Assembly: GCA_963711595.1 (NCBI GenBank)
Contig: CAVQER010000006.1
Coordinates: 62,001 to 126,000 of the forward strand
Direction: 5' to 3'
Origin: JAUSIF01 sp963711595
Lineage (GTDB): Bacteria; Pseudomonadota; Alphaproteobacteria; Rhizobiales; Xanthobacteraceae
Length of the DNA: 64,000 nt
Both the position numbers and the translations under genes were made by a program. Under the pieces are notes generated by a model. The model saw nothing but the letters and a program-made list of their open reading frames with translations, made no database searches and had not been told where the DNA came from. Every line of letters starts with the position of its first letter. Within the stretch, counting starts at the first letter, position 1. Shown piece by piece: positions 9,041 through 18,621 of this stretch.

Positions 9041-10210
9041 CTAATATGGCAGTCCGACGTAGTTCTCTGCCATGGCAGCCGCCGCCGCGGGTGAACTAAC
9101 GAGGTATTCGAGCTCGGCGAGCTGCACCTTGCGGTCGAAGCCGCTGGAATCCGGCAGGCGATGGAGGAGGGTCGTCATCCACCAGGAGAAGCGCTCTGCT
9201 TTCCAGACGCGCGCGAGCGCGCGCTCCGAATAGCTGTCGATCCCGGCTGGCGACTTGTCCCGGTAGAACTCGACCAATCCCTCGGCGAGGTACCGCACGT
9301 CGCTCGCCGCTAGGTTGAGCCCCTTCGCGCCCGTCGGCGGCACGATATGCGCGGCGTCCCCCGCGAGAAACAGCCGGCCGAACCGCATCGGCTCCGCGAC
9401 GAAGCTCCTGAGCGGCGCAATGCTCTTCTCGATCGACGGACCCGTGACGAGTTGCGCTCTGCCCTCGTCGTCGAGGCGCCGCTTCAGTTCGCTCCAGAAC
9501 CGCGCATCCGGCCAGTCGTCGACGTGTTCGGCGAGACTGCATTGGATGTAGTAGCGGCTGCGTGTCGGCGACCGCATCGAGCACAATGCAAAGCCGCGCT
9601 CGTGATGGACGTAAATGAGCTCGTCCGAAACGGGCGGCGTGTCAGCCAGCAACCCGAGCCAGCCAAAAGGATAGACGCGCTCGTAGGTTTGCAGACTTTC
9701 GATCGGCACACTTTGCCGGCTGACACCGTGAAAACCATCGCATCCGGCGATGAAATCGCATTCGACTTCGCCTTCCTTTCCGTCCTTCACATAGCGAACG
9801 CGCGTCCGCTTGGTACCGAAGTCGTGCAGGCTGACATCGCCCGCCTCGTAGAGTGTCGGCGCGCCGCTCGCGGACCGCGCCTCCATGAGATCGCGCGTGA
9901 TTTCCGTCTGACCATAGATCGTGACCGTCTTCCCGGTCAGTTCGCGAAAATTGATGCGGTGCCGCCTGCCGCCGAAGCAGATCTGCGTCCCGCCGTGTAC
10001 GAGTCCTTCCTCGTGCATGCGCGCACCGACTCCGACTTCGTCCAGGAGCTCCGCCGTGCCTTGCTCGATTACGCCGGCACGAATGCGTCCGAGCACGTAC
10101 TCGGCGCTGCGCTCTTCCAGGATTACGTTGTCGATGCCGTTCTTGCTCAGGAGCTGCCCGAGCAGAAGCCCGGATGGTCCGGCACCGACGATGGCAATTT
10201 GCGTCCGCAT
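9041..10210 (-). CDS. pobA: 4-hydroxybenzoate 3-monooxygenase
   Basis: This 389-residue flavoprotein makes protocatechuate from 4-hydroxybenzoate using NADPH and oxygen. It has the FAD-binding GAGPSG at residues 9-14, RIRAGVIEQG at 42-51 (covering the Arg42/Arg44 positions of the Pseudomonas enzyme), GCDGFHG, and the second FAD motif GDAAHIVPPTGAKGLNLA. Near the C-terminus ENYVGLPY supplies the Tyr that corresponds to Tyr385 of that enzyme. The length matches the family. No pobR or protocatechuate genes are next to it. Its stop is about 107 bases before the molybdenum hydroxylase operon on the same strand. Confidence 0.95.
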   Translation of the reverse strand: MRTQIAIVGAGPSGLLLGQLLSKNGIDNVILEERSAEYVLGRIRAGVIEQGTAELLDEVGVGARMHEEGLVHGGTQICFGGRRHRINFRELTGKTVTIYGQTEITRDLMEARSASGAPTLYEAGDVSLHDFGTKRTRVRYVKDGKEGEVECDFIAGCDGFHGVSRQSVPIESLQTYERVYPFGWLGLLADTPPVSDELIYVHHERGFALCSMRSPTRSRYYIQCSLAEHVDDWPDARFWSELKRRLDDEGRAQLVTGPSIEKSIAPLRSFVAEPMRFGRLFLAGDAAHIVPPTGAKGLNLAASDVRYLAEGLVEFYRDKSPAGIDSYSERALARVWKAERFSWWMTTLLHRLPDSSGFDRKVQLAELEYLVSSPAAAAAMAENYVGLPY

Positions 10211-10312
10211 TCCCCGGCCCCGTGAGTTGCGAGCAATATTACGCCCTTCCCTACGGACGTGCGCTCGCCGGCACCATGGACGAAAGCGGCAATCGCTTGA
10301 AGGTCGTAGCCA

Positions 10313-13300
10313 CTACTCTGCCGGCACCCGCGATGGGCGCGGGGCGCGGGGCGTCCGCCTGGAACCCAGTTGACCGAGCCGGCGGCACACAACGTAGAAC
10401 ACGGGCGTGAAGATCAACCCGAAGAAGGTCACGCCGATCATGCCCGCAAACACGGGCGTGCCCAACGCCTGACGCAACTCGGCGCCGGCGCCCGTCGCCC
10501 AGACGAGTGGCACCGTTCCGAGAATGAACGCCATCGACGTCATCACGATAGGCCGCAGCCGCAGCTTCGCCGCTTCGACGGCGGCCGAGATCGTGTCACG
10601 CCCGCCGTCTTCCAGCTGCTTCGCGAACTCCACCATCAGAACCGCATTGCGCGCGGCCAGCGCAATCAGCACGATGAATCCGACCTGCGTAAGGATGTTG
10701 TTGTCCTGTCCAGCCAATATGACGCCTGTGATTGCCGCGATCAGGCACATCGGAACGATCAGAATCACGGAAAGCGGGAGCGTCAGACTTTCGAACTGCG
10801 CCGCGAGCACGAGAAACACGAACACCACCGCAAGGACGAAGGCGAACGCTGCTGTGTTTCCCGTCCGCAGTTGCTGGAATGCAAGCGTCGTCCACTCGTA
10901 GCTGAAACCGTCGGGCAGCGTTTCCGCAGCGAGTCGCTGCATGATTTCGATTGCCTGCCCCTGGCTGTAGCCGGGGGCTGCAGCGCCATCAAGCTCCGCC
11001 GCGGGATAGAGATTGTAGCGCGGCACGCGATAGGGTCCCGCGACATCGCTGATGGTCGTGAACGAGCCGAGCGGAACGGTCTCACCTTGGGCGTTACGCA
11101 CACGCAATGTCAGCACGTCGCGCGAGTCGAGCCGGTTGCGTGCCTCTGCCTGCGCCACCACACGGTAGCTCCGGCCAAACAAATTGAAGTCGTTGACGTA
11201 GGATGAGCCGAGATAGATCTGCAGCGTGGAGAAGACGTCCGAGATGTTGACTCCGAGCAGTTGCGCCTTGGTGCGATCGATGTCGAGATAGATTTGTGGC
11301 GTCGCCGTTTCGAAGAATGAGAACACATTGGTAAGGCCCGGTGTCTGGCTTGCGCGTCCCATCATCGCGTAAATCGTGCCCTGCAGTGCATCCGGCCCGC
11401 GCCCCGCGCGGTCCTCGATCATCATCCGGAAGCCGCCGGCATTGCCGATGCCTTGCACGGGCGGCGGCGCCACGACAACGACGAACGCTTCCTGGATCGA
11501 GGCAAGCTGCTGTGTGAGTGCCGCCTGAATCGCGTTCGCCCCTTTCCGCGGATCGCCAACGCGTTGGTCGAACGGCTCGAGCACAGCGAAGAATGCGCCC
11601 GCATTCGGCGCGACCGAAAAGCTCGCGCCGGAAAAGCCCACGATATTCACGCCTGCGGTGACGCCCGGCACTTTCAACGCGATGTCGGCGATGCGCAGCA
11701 TGACCTCGTCCGTGCGGTTGAGCGCGGATCCGGGCGGAAGCTGTGCGGCGATGATCAGATATCCACGATCCAGTTGCGGAATGAAGCCGATCGGCGTCCG
11801 GCGGAACTCGTTGAGGCCAATCGCGATCACGGCGACGTACCCGACCAGCATGATCGTTACAATGCGCACGACGCGGCCGGCCACCCATCCGTAGGTGCCG
11901 GCGAACACCTTGTAGCCGCGGTTGAACATGTTGAAGAAGAGCCGCAGAGGGCGCGCCCAGAGCGGGACTTGCTCATCCGTGTGCGGCTTGAGGACCAGCG
12001 CGCACAATGCCGGCGACAGGGTCAGCGAAACGACGAGCGAGATCACGGTCGCGCTTGTGATCGTAAGTGCGAACTGGCGGTAGAACTGGCCAGAAATACC
12101 CGAAATGAAGGCAGCCGGAACGAACACGGCGGCAAGCACGAGCACGATCGCGACGAGCGCTGCGCCGACCTCATCCATGGACTTGTGCGCGGCCTCCCTC
12201 GGACTGAGCCCCGCCTCGATGTTGCGCTCGACGTTCTCGACGACGACGATCGCATCGTCCACGACAATGCCGATCGAAAGCACGAGCCCAAATAGCGTGA
12301 GGTTGTTCAGCGTGAAGCCGAACGCCGCCATCACAAAGAATGTGCCGATCAGTGACACCGGGATCGCGATGATGGGAATGATCGCCGCCCGCCAGGTCTG
12401 CAAAAAGAGAATAATCACGAGTACGACGAGCGCGATCGCCTCAAGAATGGTCCATACGACGGCGTTCACCGATTCCGAGATGAACTGCGTCGGGTCATAG
12501 ACGATCTTGTATTCGACCCCGGATGGGAACCGCTTGCCGAGTTCCCGCATCGCCGAACGAATACCGTCGGCGGTGGCGAGCGCGTTCGAGCCGGGCCGCT
12601 GGAACACGGCGAGCGCGACCGCGAGATCCTTGCTGAGGTACGAGTTCGTTCCGTAATCCTGGGCGGCGAGCTCGATCCTGGCCACGTCCTTGAGCAGCAC
12701 CGTCGCATCGTTCGTTGCCTTGACGACAATGTTGCCGAACTCGGCCGGGTCGGCGAGCCGTCCCTGCGTCGTCACCGCGACCTGGAACGCGCGCGGATCG
12801 TTCACGGGAGGCTGGTTCAGCACGCCTGACGCGACCTGCACGTTCTGGCGTTGCAGTGCGCCGACGACGTCGTTCGCAGTTAGCCCGAGCGTCTGGAGCC
12901 GCTGCGGGTCGAGCCAGACGCGCATGGCATAGTCACGGCTGCCGAACACTGTGATCGAGCCGACGCCGTCAACCCGTGTCAGCACGTCCTTGATCTCGAG
13001 ATTCGCGTAATTCGATACGAAGAGCATATCGCGTGTGCGATCCGGCGAGATCAGGTGCACGACCATCATGAGGTCGGGCGAGCTCTTGTTCACCGTGACG
13101 CCGATATTGCGGACGTCCTGCGGCAATCGCGGTTGTGCAATGCCTACGCGGTTCTGCACCTGCACTTGCGCTTGATCGAGATTCACGCCGAGATCGAAGG
13201 TGACGGAGATCGTGAAGCGGCCGTCGGCGGTCGAGTTCGACGACATGTAAAGCATGCCTTCGACGCCGTTGATTTGCTCCTCGATCGGCGCAACGACCGT

Positions 13301-13483
13301 CGTCGCTACGACCTGCGCGTTCGCGCCCGGATACTGTCCGGAGACGTTGATCGTCGGCGGCGCGATTTCCGGGTACTGCGCAACGGGGAGCCTCACGAAG
13401 CTCACGAGGCCGAGCAGCACGATGATGATCGAGACGACGGAGGCGAAGATCGGCCGGTTGATGAAGAAATGCGATATGGGCAT
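10313..13483 (-). CDS. RND efflux transporter, HAE1 family inner-membrane pump
   Basis: This 1056-residue protein has the full AcrB/MexB-type layout: N-terminal TM1 (MPISHFFINRPIFASVVSI), a periplasmic porter domain, a TM2-6 block with the proton-relay Asp pair in GIVVDDAIVVVENVERN at about residue 405, a second periplasmic half, and TM8-12 with RLRPIVMTSMAFILGTVPL. It exports hydrophobic drugs or metabolites using the proton gradient. It starts nine bases after its adaptor gene. No outer-membrane channel gene is adjacent, so it probably uses a TolC-like channel encoded elsewhere. Confidence 0.95.
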   Translation of the reverse strand: MPISHFFINRPIFASVVSIIIVLLGLVSFVRLPVAQYPEIAPPTINVSGQYPGANAQVVATTVVAPIEEQINGVEGMLYMSSNSTADGRFTISVTFDLGVNLDQAQVQVQNRVGIAQPRLPQDVRNIGVTVNKSSPDLMMVVHLISPDRTRDMLFVSNYANLEIKDVLTRVDGVGSITVFGSRDYAMRVWLDPQRLQTLGLTANDVVGALQRQNVQVASGVLNQPPVNDPRAFQVAVTTQGRLADPAEFGNIVVKATNDATVLLKDVARIELAAQDYGTNSYLSKDLAVALAVFQRPGSNALATADGIRSAMRELGKRFPSGVEYKIVYDPTQFISESVNAVVWTILEAIALVVLVIILFLQTWRAAIIPIIAIPVSLIGTFFVMAAFGFTLNNLTLFGLVLSIGIVVDDAIVVVENVERNIEAGLSPREAAHKSMDEVGAALVAIVLVLAAVFVPAAFISGISGQFYRQFALTITSATVISLVVSLTLSPALCALVLKPHTDEQVPLWARPLRLFFNMFNRGYKVFAGTYGWVAGRVVRIVTIMLVGYVAVIAIGLNEFRRTPIGFIPQLDRGYLIIAAQLPPGSALNRTDEVMLRIADIALKVPGVTAGVNIVGFSGASFSVAPNAGAFFAVLEPFDQRVGDPRKGANAIQAALTQQLASIQEAFVVVVAPPPVQGIGNAGGFRMMIEDRAGRGPDALQGTIYAMMGRASQTPGLTNVFSFFETATPQIYLDIDRTKAQLLGVNISDVFSTLQIYLGSSYVNDFNLFGRSYRVVAQAEARNRLDSRDVLTLRVRNAQGETVPLGSFTTISDVAGPYRVPRYNLYPAAELDGAAAPGYSQGQAIEIMQRLAAETLPDGFSYEWTTLAFQQLRTGNTAAFAFVLAVVFVFLVLAAQFESLTLPLSVILIVPMCLIAAITGVILAGQDNNILTQVGFIVLIALAARNAVLMVEFAKQLEDGGRDTISAAVEAAKLRLRPIVMTSMAFILGTVPLVWATGAGAELRQALGTPVFAGMIGVTFFGLIFTPVFYVVCRRLGQLGSRRTPRAPRPSRVPAE

Positions 13484-13492
13484 CCCTGCCCC

Positions 13493-14686
13493 CTACTTCG
13501 CAGCCGAAGGCGTCCCGGCCGGCGCACCGGGCGGACGCTCACCTTCCGTCGTCGGCGTCACTTTGATGCCCGGACGCGCGCGCATCAGGCCGTTCACGAT
13601 GACGCGGTCGTTCGCCTCAACACCCTTCAGGATCACGCGAAGCCCACTATCCAGCTGACCGAGCGTCACGTACTTCTGCTGCACGGTGTTCTCGGCATCG
13701 ACAGCGTAGACGAATTTGCGGACCTGCTCGGTGCCGATCGCCGAGTCCGGCAGGAGCAGCGCATCGAAGGGCGCCGATCCCGGCACGCGCACGCGCGCAA
13801 ACATTCCGGGCGTGAATAGTCCGCTCGGGTTCGGGATTACCGCACGTCCGCGGATTGTGCCCGAGCCGCGATCGATCACGTTGTCCACGAAATCCATCTT
13901 GCCTTTGTGCTTGAAGTCCGGCTCGTCGAGCAGACGCAATTCCACCGGCGTCGACATGCCGGGCGAATCCGGACCCTTGCCGGTTTCCGCGAGCCGGGAG
14001 TAGCGCAGGAAAGCCGCTTCATCGAACGTGAATTCGAACCGGATCGGATCCGTTGAGACGATCGTCGCGAGCAGCGTCGTCGAAGGCTGGGATCCGCCAA
14101 TCACGAGATTGCCGGGCGATACCCTGCGATCACCAATGCGACCGTCGACCGGCGTGCGCAGTTCGGTAAATTCGAGATTTAGAGCAGCGACGCGCGCATT
14201 GGCTTCTGCTGCCTGCAACTGCGCGTCCGCGGCTCGCTTCACTTGCACGCGCTGCTCGTAAACAGATTCGGAAATCGTCTTGCGCTCGACCAGGTCCTGC
14301 GCTCGTTGAAGGTCGTTCGTGGCGAAATCAACCTGCGCCCTCGCGCGCTCATTGTCCGCCTTCGCCTGGTCGAGCGCCGCCCTGAACGGCCGCTGGTCGA
14401 TCGTGAACAGCAACGCACCTTGCTTGAGCAAGGCACCGTCCGTGAAGTGCACCGAATCGAGATAGCCGGAAACACGCGCGCGGATTTCCACCGCATCGAC
14501 CGCGACGAAGCGACCGACGTACTCGTCCCGCTCGACGATGGATCGCTTCACGGGCGTTGCGACCGTGACCTGCGGAGGCGGCGGACCCTTCTGCGCGCCC
14601 TTCTGCGGGCCGCTTTCGCCGCACGCGGCTAGCGCGAGCAGGAAAAGCGCACCGGCACCGAGCCGCACCGTCTGCAAGCTTGTCAT
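13493..14686 (-). CDS. RND efflux periplasmic adaptor lipoprotein
   Basis: This 397-residue AcrA/MexA-type membrane fusion protein begins with a lipoprotein signal peptide with lipobox LALAAC (Cys at about residue 22). A Gly/Pro/Lys linker and the barrel-sandwich/alpha-hairpin region (QAKADNERARAQVDFATNDL, EANARVAALNLEFTELRTP) follow, and the protein ends in a Pro/Ala-rich tail. ATG at 14686 is preferred to 14713 because the signal peptide begins there. It is upstream of, and surely co-transcribed with, the pump. Confidence 0.93.
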   Translation of the reverse strand: MTSLQTVRLGAGALFLLALAACGESGPQKGAQKGPPPPQVTVATPVKRSIVERDEYVGRFVAVDAVEIRARVSGYLDSVHFTDGALLKQGALLFTIDQRPFRAALDQAKADNERARAQVDFATNDLQRAQDLVERKTISESVYEQRVQVKRAADAQLQAAEANARVAALNLEFTELRTPVDGRIGDRRVSPGNLVIGGSQPSTTLLATIVSTDPIRFEFTFDEAAFLRYSRLAETGKGPDSPGMSTPVELRLLDEPDFKHKGKMDFVDNVIDRGSGTIRGRAVIPNPSGLFTPGMFARVRVPGSAPFDALLLPDSAIGTEQVRKFVYAVDAENTVQQKYVTLGQLDSGLRVILKGVEANDRVIVNGLMRARPGIKVTPTTEGERPPGAPAGTPSAAK

Positions 14687-14755
14687 ATGGCTACCTGGCG
14701 GGCCGCAGTGCATAACGCGACTCAGCGGCCGAAGGAAATACCCGAAAAGCCTGAG

Positions 14756-16318
14756 CTAATCGACCTCAGCACGCCCCGGACGTACGGCCGGACCGCCAAC
14801 GTCCCGCGTGAGTTCGCGAAACCATCCTCGCCCAATGACGGCGACGATCAGTGCGAGGTAGAGAACGCCTCCTGCGAGCAGGAGGCACAAAAGCAGCGAC
14901 TCCTCGCGCAACGTCGGCAGACCAGCGAACAGAGGGCGCATGAAGCGCTCGCCGAGAAACAATGCCATCGCCAGGATGCCGCCCACGATCAGCAGGCGGA
15001 ACGCCCGCTCGGCGGAAACGCCGGGACTTTCGAAGTTACGCAGCCTCGCCCAATAGATGAGTAACGCAAGATTGATCCACGCGCCGGCCGACGTGGCGAG
15101 CGCAAGCCCCACCTGCGCAAACCGGCCGACGAGCAAGACCTTGAGCGCGACGTTCACGGTGACTGCGATCAATGCCGCCACAACCGGAGTTGTCGTGTCG
15201 CCACGCGCGAGAAACGGCGTCACGTAGCTTCGCATCAGCACAAACGGAAGCAGACCCGTCGCATACGCCGCGAGTGTTGCCCCTGCCGCTTGGGCGTCAT
15301 TGAGCGTGAACGCGCCGCGCGTGAACAAGGCACGCATCACGAGCTCGGGGATCGTCAGTGCGCCCGCCACGAATGGAATCGACAACAGGAGCGTGAGCTC
15401 GATTGCCCTGCCCTGCGCCTGTGCGGCACCGGCCGCGTCGCCAGCCGCAAGGCGCCTCGACATCTCCGGCAGCAGCACGGTCCCCGCCGCTATGCCGATC
15501 ACGCCGATCGGCAGTTGATTAATTCGGTCCGCGTAATAGAGAGCCGAAATCGCTCCCGCCGGAAGGAATGTCGCGATAATCGTATCGGCGAACAACGCGA
15601 GCTGCACGCCGCCGGCGCCGACGATTGCCGGACCGAGCGCGACGAGAAATTTCCGCGTAGGCTCGTCGAGACGCGGCATCTTCAAGCGGATTCCAAATCC
15701 GCCGCGTTCGGCGTCAGCGGCAACAAACAACGCCTGTAGGACGCCGGCCGCGAGCACGCCCCAGGCCGCTGCGTGGCCGGCCGTCGGAAACAATCCAGCC
15801 ATCAGCAACGTGCCGATCATGCAGAGATTGAGCAGCACCGGCGCGCCAGCGGCGACCGCGAACCGCTGGTTCGCATTCAACGTGCCAGCGATCAGCGTCT
15901 CCACCGAGATCAGCGCGAGATAGGGAAACGTGATGCGCGTGAGCGCGACCGCAAGCTCGAAACGAGCCGGATCGAGACCGGGGGCGAGCAGACCGACGAC
16001 CTGGGGTGTGAACGCAAGCGCAAAAACGAGTAGGACGACTTGCAGCAGCACCATCGCGGTCATGAGGCGGTCTGCGAAAGCGCGCGCGGCGGTGAGCCCT
16101 TTCTGCTCGATCGTCCGGGCGTAGCGCGGCACGAACGCAGCAGCAAAAGCGCCTTCTGCAAAGATTGCCCGGAAATGATTGGGAAGCCGAAAGGCGACGA
16201 GGAATGCGTCCGCGATCGGCCCGGCGCCGAGTATCGCCGCCATCACCACGTCGCGGACGAAGCCGGTGATACGCGAAACGAGGGTCCAGCCGCCGACGGT
16301 TGCAATCCGCCGTATCAT
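14756..16318 (-). CDS. murJ: lipid II flippase MurJ (MviN)
   Basis: This protein of about 520 residues has around fourteen membrane segments. Its N-terminus MIRRIATVGGWTLVSRITGFVRDVVMAAILGAGPIAD is typical of MurJ, and so are the FRAIFAEGAFAAAFVPRYA segment and the later ADRINQLPIGVIGIAAGTVLLPEMSRR. It flips lipid-linked peptidoglycan precursor across the inner membrane. The start at 16318 is chosen because the conserved N-terminus begins there; upstream codons to 16489 are not conserved. It lies 25 bases downstream of the DegT aminotransferase gene. Confidence 0.95.
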   Translation of the reverse strand: MIRRIATVGGWTLVSRITGFVRDVVMAAILGAGPIADAFLVAFRLPNHFRAIFAEGAFAAAFVPRYARTIEQKGLTAARAFADRLMTAMVLLQVVLLVFALAFTPQVVGLLAPGLDPARFELAVALTRITFPYLALISVETLIAGTLNANQRFAVAAGAPVLLNLCMIGTLLMAGLFPTAGHAAAWGVLAAGVLQALFVAADAERGGFGIRLKMPRLDEPTRKFLVALGPAIVGAGGVQLALFADTIIATFLPAGAISALYYADRINQLPIGVIGIAAGTVLLPEMSRRLAAGDAAGAAQAQGRAIELTLLLSIPFVAGALTIPELVMRALFTRGAFTLNDAQAAGATLAAYATGLLPFVLMRSYVTPFLARGDTTTPVVAALIAVTVNVALKVLLVGRFAQVGLALATSAGAWINLALLIYWARLRNFESPGVSAERAFRLLIVGGILAMALFLGERFMRPLFAGLPTLREESLLLCLLLAGGVLYLALIVAVIGRGWFRELTRDVGGPAVRPGRAEVD

Positions 16319-16343
16319 GAGAGCGCCCTTGCGCGAGTCGGCC

Positions 16344-17499
16344 TCACCGCGCGAGCGCGCGCCGGACCGCCTCAACAATACGGTCCTGCACCGTTTCGTC
16401 GAGATAGGCGTGCATCGGCAGGCTGATAACTTCGTCCGCGACTCGGTCGCTGACTGCGAGCCCACCGTCCGCGACGGGAAAGCCCGCATACGCCTCCTGC
16501 CGGTGAAGGGGCTTTGGATAATAGATCGCGGTCGGAATGCCCTCGCCCTTCAAAGCCGCCGCGAGCCCGTCGCGCCGTCCGGGCGCAAGCCGGATCGTGT
16601 ACTGTGCCCACACTGAGCTCGAGCGGTTCGGCAGCTGCGGCACGATGGCAACATCGGCGAGCCGCTCATTGTAGCGACGCGCGATCCGCGCGCGCGCGGC
16701 AATCTCGTCCGGGAAAATCTTCAGCTTCTCGATCAGGATCGCGGCCTGGATCGTATCGAGGCGGCCGGTCATGCCGATCCGGACGTTGTCGTACTTGTCG
16801 GCGCCTTGCCCATGCACGCGAAGACTGCGAATGACGTCGGCAAGCACGTCGTCGTCGGTGAATATCGCACCGCCGTCGCCGTAACATCCGAACGGCTTTG
16901 CAGGGAAGAAGCTCGTCGCCGTTGCGAGTCCGAAGACGCCGAGCGGTTTGTCCTTGAACGTCGCGCCGAAGCCCTGCGCCGCGTCATCGAGGACAAAGAG
17001 GCCTTCCGCCGATGCGACTTCGGCAATGGCATCGTGCTCGGCAGGAAGCCCGAACAAGTCGACAGGAATGACCACCTTCGGCTTGAGTCCGAGTTTGCGG
17101 GCGGTCGCCGCCGCGCGCGCTATGCTCGCCGCGTTCAGATTGAACGTTGCCGCGTCGATCTCCGCAAAAACAGGCGTCGCACCCAACAGTGCGACCACTT
17201 CCGCGGTCGCACAGAAGGTGAAGGACGGGCAGATCACCGCATCGCCCGGCCCGATCCCCTTGGCCATCAGCACGAGCTGCAACGCGTCGGTGCCGCTCGA
17301 ACAGGAAATCGCGTGGCGCGCACCGCAGAATTCCGCCAGTCGACGTTCGAGCTCGAGCACTTCCGGCCCCATGATGTATTGGCCGTGCGAAAGGACGCGC
17401 GCGATCGCCTCGTCGACCGACTTGCCGAGTTCGGCGCCGTTGGGCAGCCAGGTCGATGAACGGGATCGGAGAGGCGTCAACGCGCGCGTGCTGGTTCAT
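16344..17499 (-). pseudogene. DegT/DnrJ/EryC1 sugar aminotransferase, frameshifted near the N-terminus (GnnB-like candidate)
   Basis: This is a PLP-dependent UDP-sugar aminotransferase. The natural start appears to be ATG at 17499, 16 bases after the upstream dehydrogenase, reading MNQHARVDASPIPFIDLAAQRRR. At about 17430 the conserved reading moves to another frame and continues LGKSVDEAIARVLSHGQYIMGPEV to the end. One extra A at 17430 explains the break, and removing it restores the family's usual N-terminus. The rest is intact, with the PLP-lysine region TSFFPAKPFGCYGDGGA and a C-terminal SLPMHAYL. An in-frame start at 17480 would give 378 residues with an aberrant N-terminus. It pairs with a Gfo/Idh dehydrogenase, as in GnnA/GnnB or WbpB/WbpE systems. 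Confidence 0.85.
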
Positions 17500-17515
17500 C
17501 TGCGGCTTGCGCAAT

Positions 17516-18508
17516 TCAGCCGACGAGACGCGCCTTCGGGGCCGCCGCAAGCGTGCCGTCGAGGCAACGGATCGCGACCGCAAGGCTCGCGACGCCTTCC
17601 TCGCCGCTGACGGCTGGCGCGACACCGGTACGAATCGCATCGATGAAGGCGATCAGCTCGGCACGCAACGGTTCGGCGTGGCCGACCGAGAGGTGGCGCA
17701 TCGAATAGCTTCCGTCCGGCTGGAAACCGAAGCACTCGGTGACCTGCCGCGTGAGCAGGTCGCCGATCACATATTTTTCCTGCGTCGCAACGTGTACCGT
17801 GCGCGCCTTGAACGGCGTGAGCCAATTCGTGTTGATGTGCGCGAGCACGCCCGACGCGGTGCGGAATTGAAGCAGCGCAATGTCTTCCCGCGACGCCCGC
17901 GCGCTCGACAATTGCGGTTGCACCTCGACGATATCGGATTCTGTGAACCAACGGATGAGGTCGATGTCGTGCACTGCGAGGTCGATCACGACCCCGACAT
18001 TTGACATTCGCGGCGGAAACGGTCCGACGCGCGTGATCGCGATCGACAGAATCTGCTCGCCCTCGATCGCCTGCTTGATCGATTGCACTGCCGGGTTGAA
18101 CCGTTCGACGTGACCGACCATCAGCGTAACGCCGGCGCGGCGCGCGGCGGCCACGATTTGACCGCCTTCTTCCACGCTCGGCGCGATTGGCTTTTCGACG
18201 AGGACGTGCAGCCCGGCAGCAATGCAGTCGAGCGCGATCGCATGATGCAGATGCGTCGGCGCGGCGATCACCACGGCATCGAGGCCGAGGCCGATCAATG
18301 TCTTGTGGTCGGCGACGGCAGCGCAACCGAGCGCGTCCGCGACGCGCATCGCCTGGCTGCGATCCGGATCCGCGAGACCTACGACCTCGACGTAAGGAAG
18401 TTCAGCGAGCACGCGGGCATGATTGAAGCCCATAACGCCGACGCCAATGATCCCGACTCGCACGGGGCCTTGGCTGGACGCGTCCCCGCGTTGCCCAACA
18501 GCCGACAT
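17516..18508 (-). CDS. Gfo/Idh/MocA family UDP-sugar dehydrogenase (GnnA-like candidate)
   Basis: This 330-residue NAD-dependent oxidoreductase has a Rossmann motif GIIGVGVMGFNHARVL at about residues 19-34, the EKP motif in HVLVEKPIAPS, and the DLAVHDIDLIRWF segment of the family. Paired with a DegT aminotransferase directly downstream it could oxidise C3 of UDP-GlcNAc before transamination, the GnnA/GnnB route to UDP-GlcNAc3N for amide-linked lipid A. Other Gfo/Idh-DegT pairs make different amino sugars. The general class is clear; the substrate is inferred from the pair and the LPS setting. Confidence 0.85.
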   Translation of the reverse strand: MSAVGQRGDASSQGPVRVGIIGVGVMGFNHARVLAELPYVEVVGLADPDRSQAMRVADALGCAAVADHKTLIGLGLDAVVIAAPTHLHHAIALDCIAAGLHVLVEKPIAPSVEEGGQIVAAARRAGVTLMVGHVERFNPAVQSIKQAIEGEQILSIAITRVGPFPPRMSNVGVVIDLAVHDIDLIRWFTESDIVEVQPQLSSARASREDIALLQFRTASGVLAHINTNWLTPFKARTVHVATQEKYVIGDLLTRQVTECFGFQPDGSYSMRHLSVGHAEPLRAELIAFIDAIRTGVAPAVSGEEGVASLAVAIRCLDGTLAAAPKARLVG

Positions 18509-18621
18509 GTATACGGACTACCCCTCACCGTCGCGGATTCATTAGCACGCCGCCTGAGTCGGCGCGACCCGGCCCCTGGGGACGGACCTCACAAATGATG
18601 TCAATGCCTTACAGCGATGCC

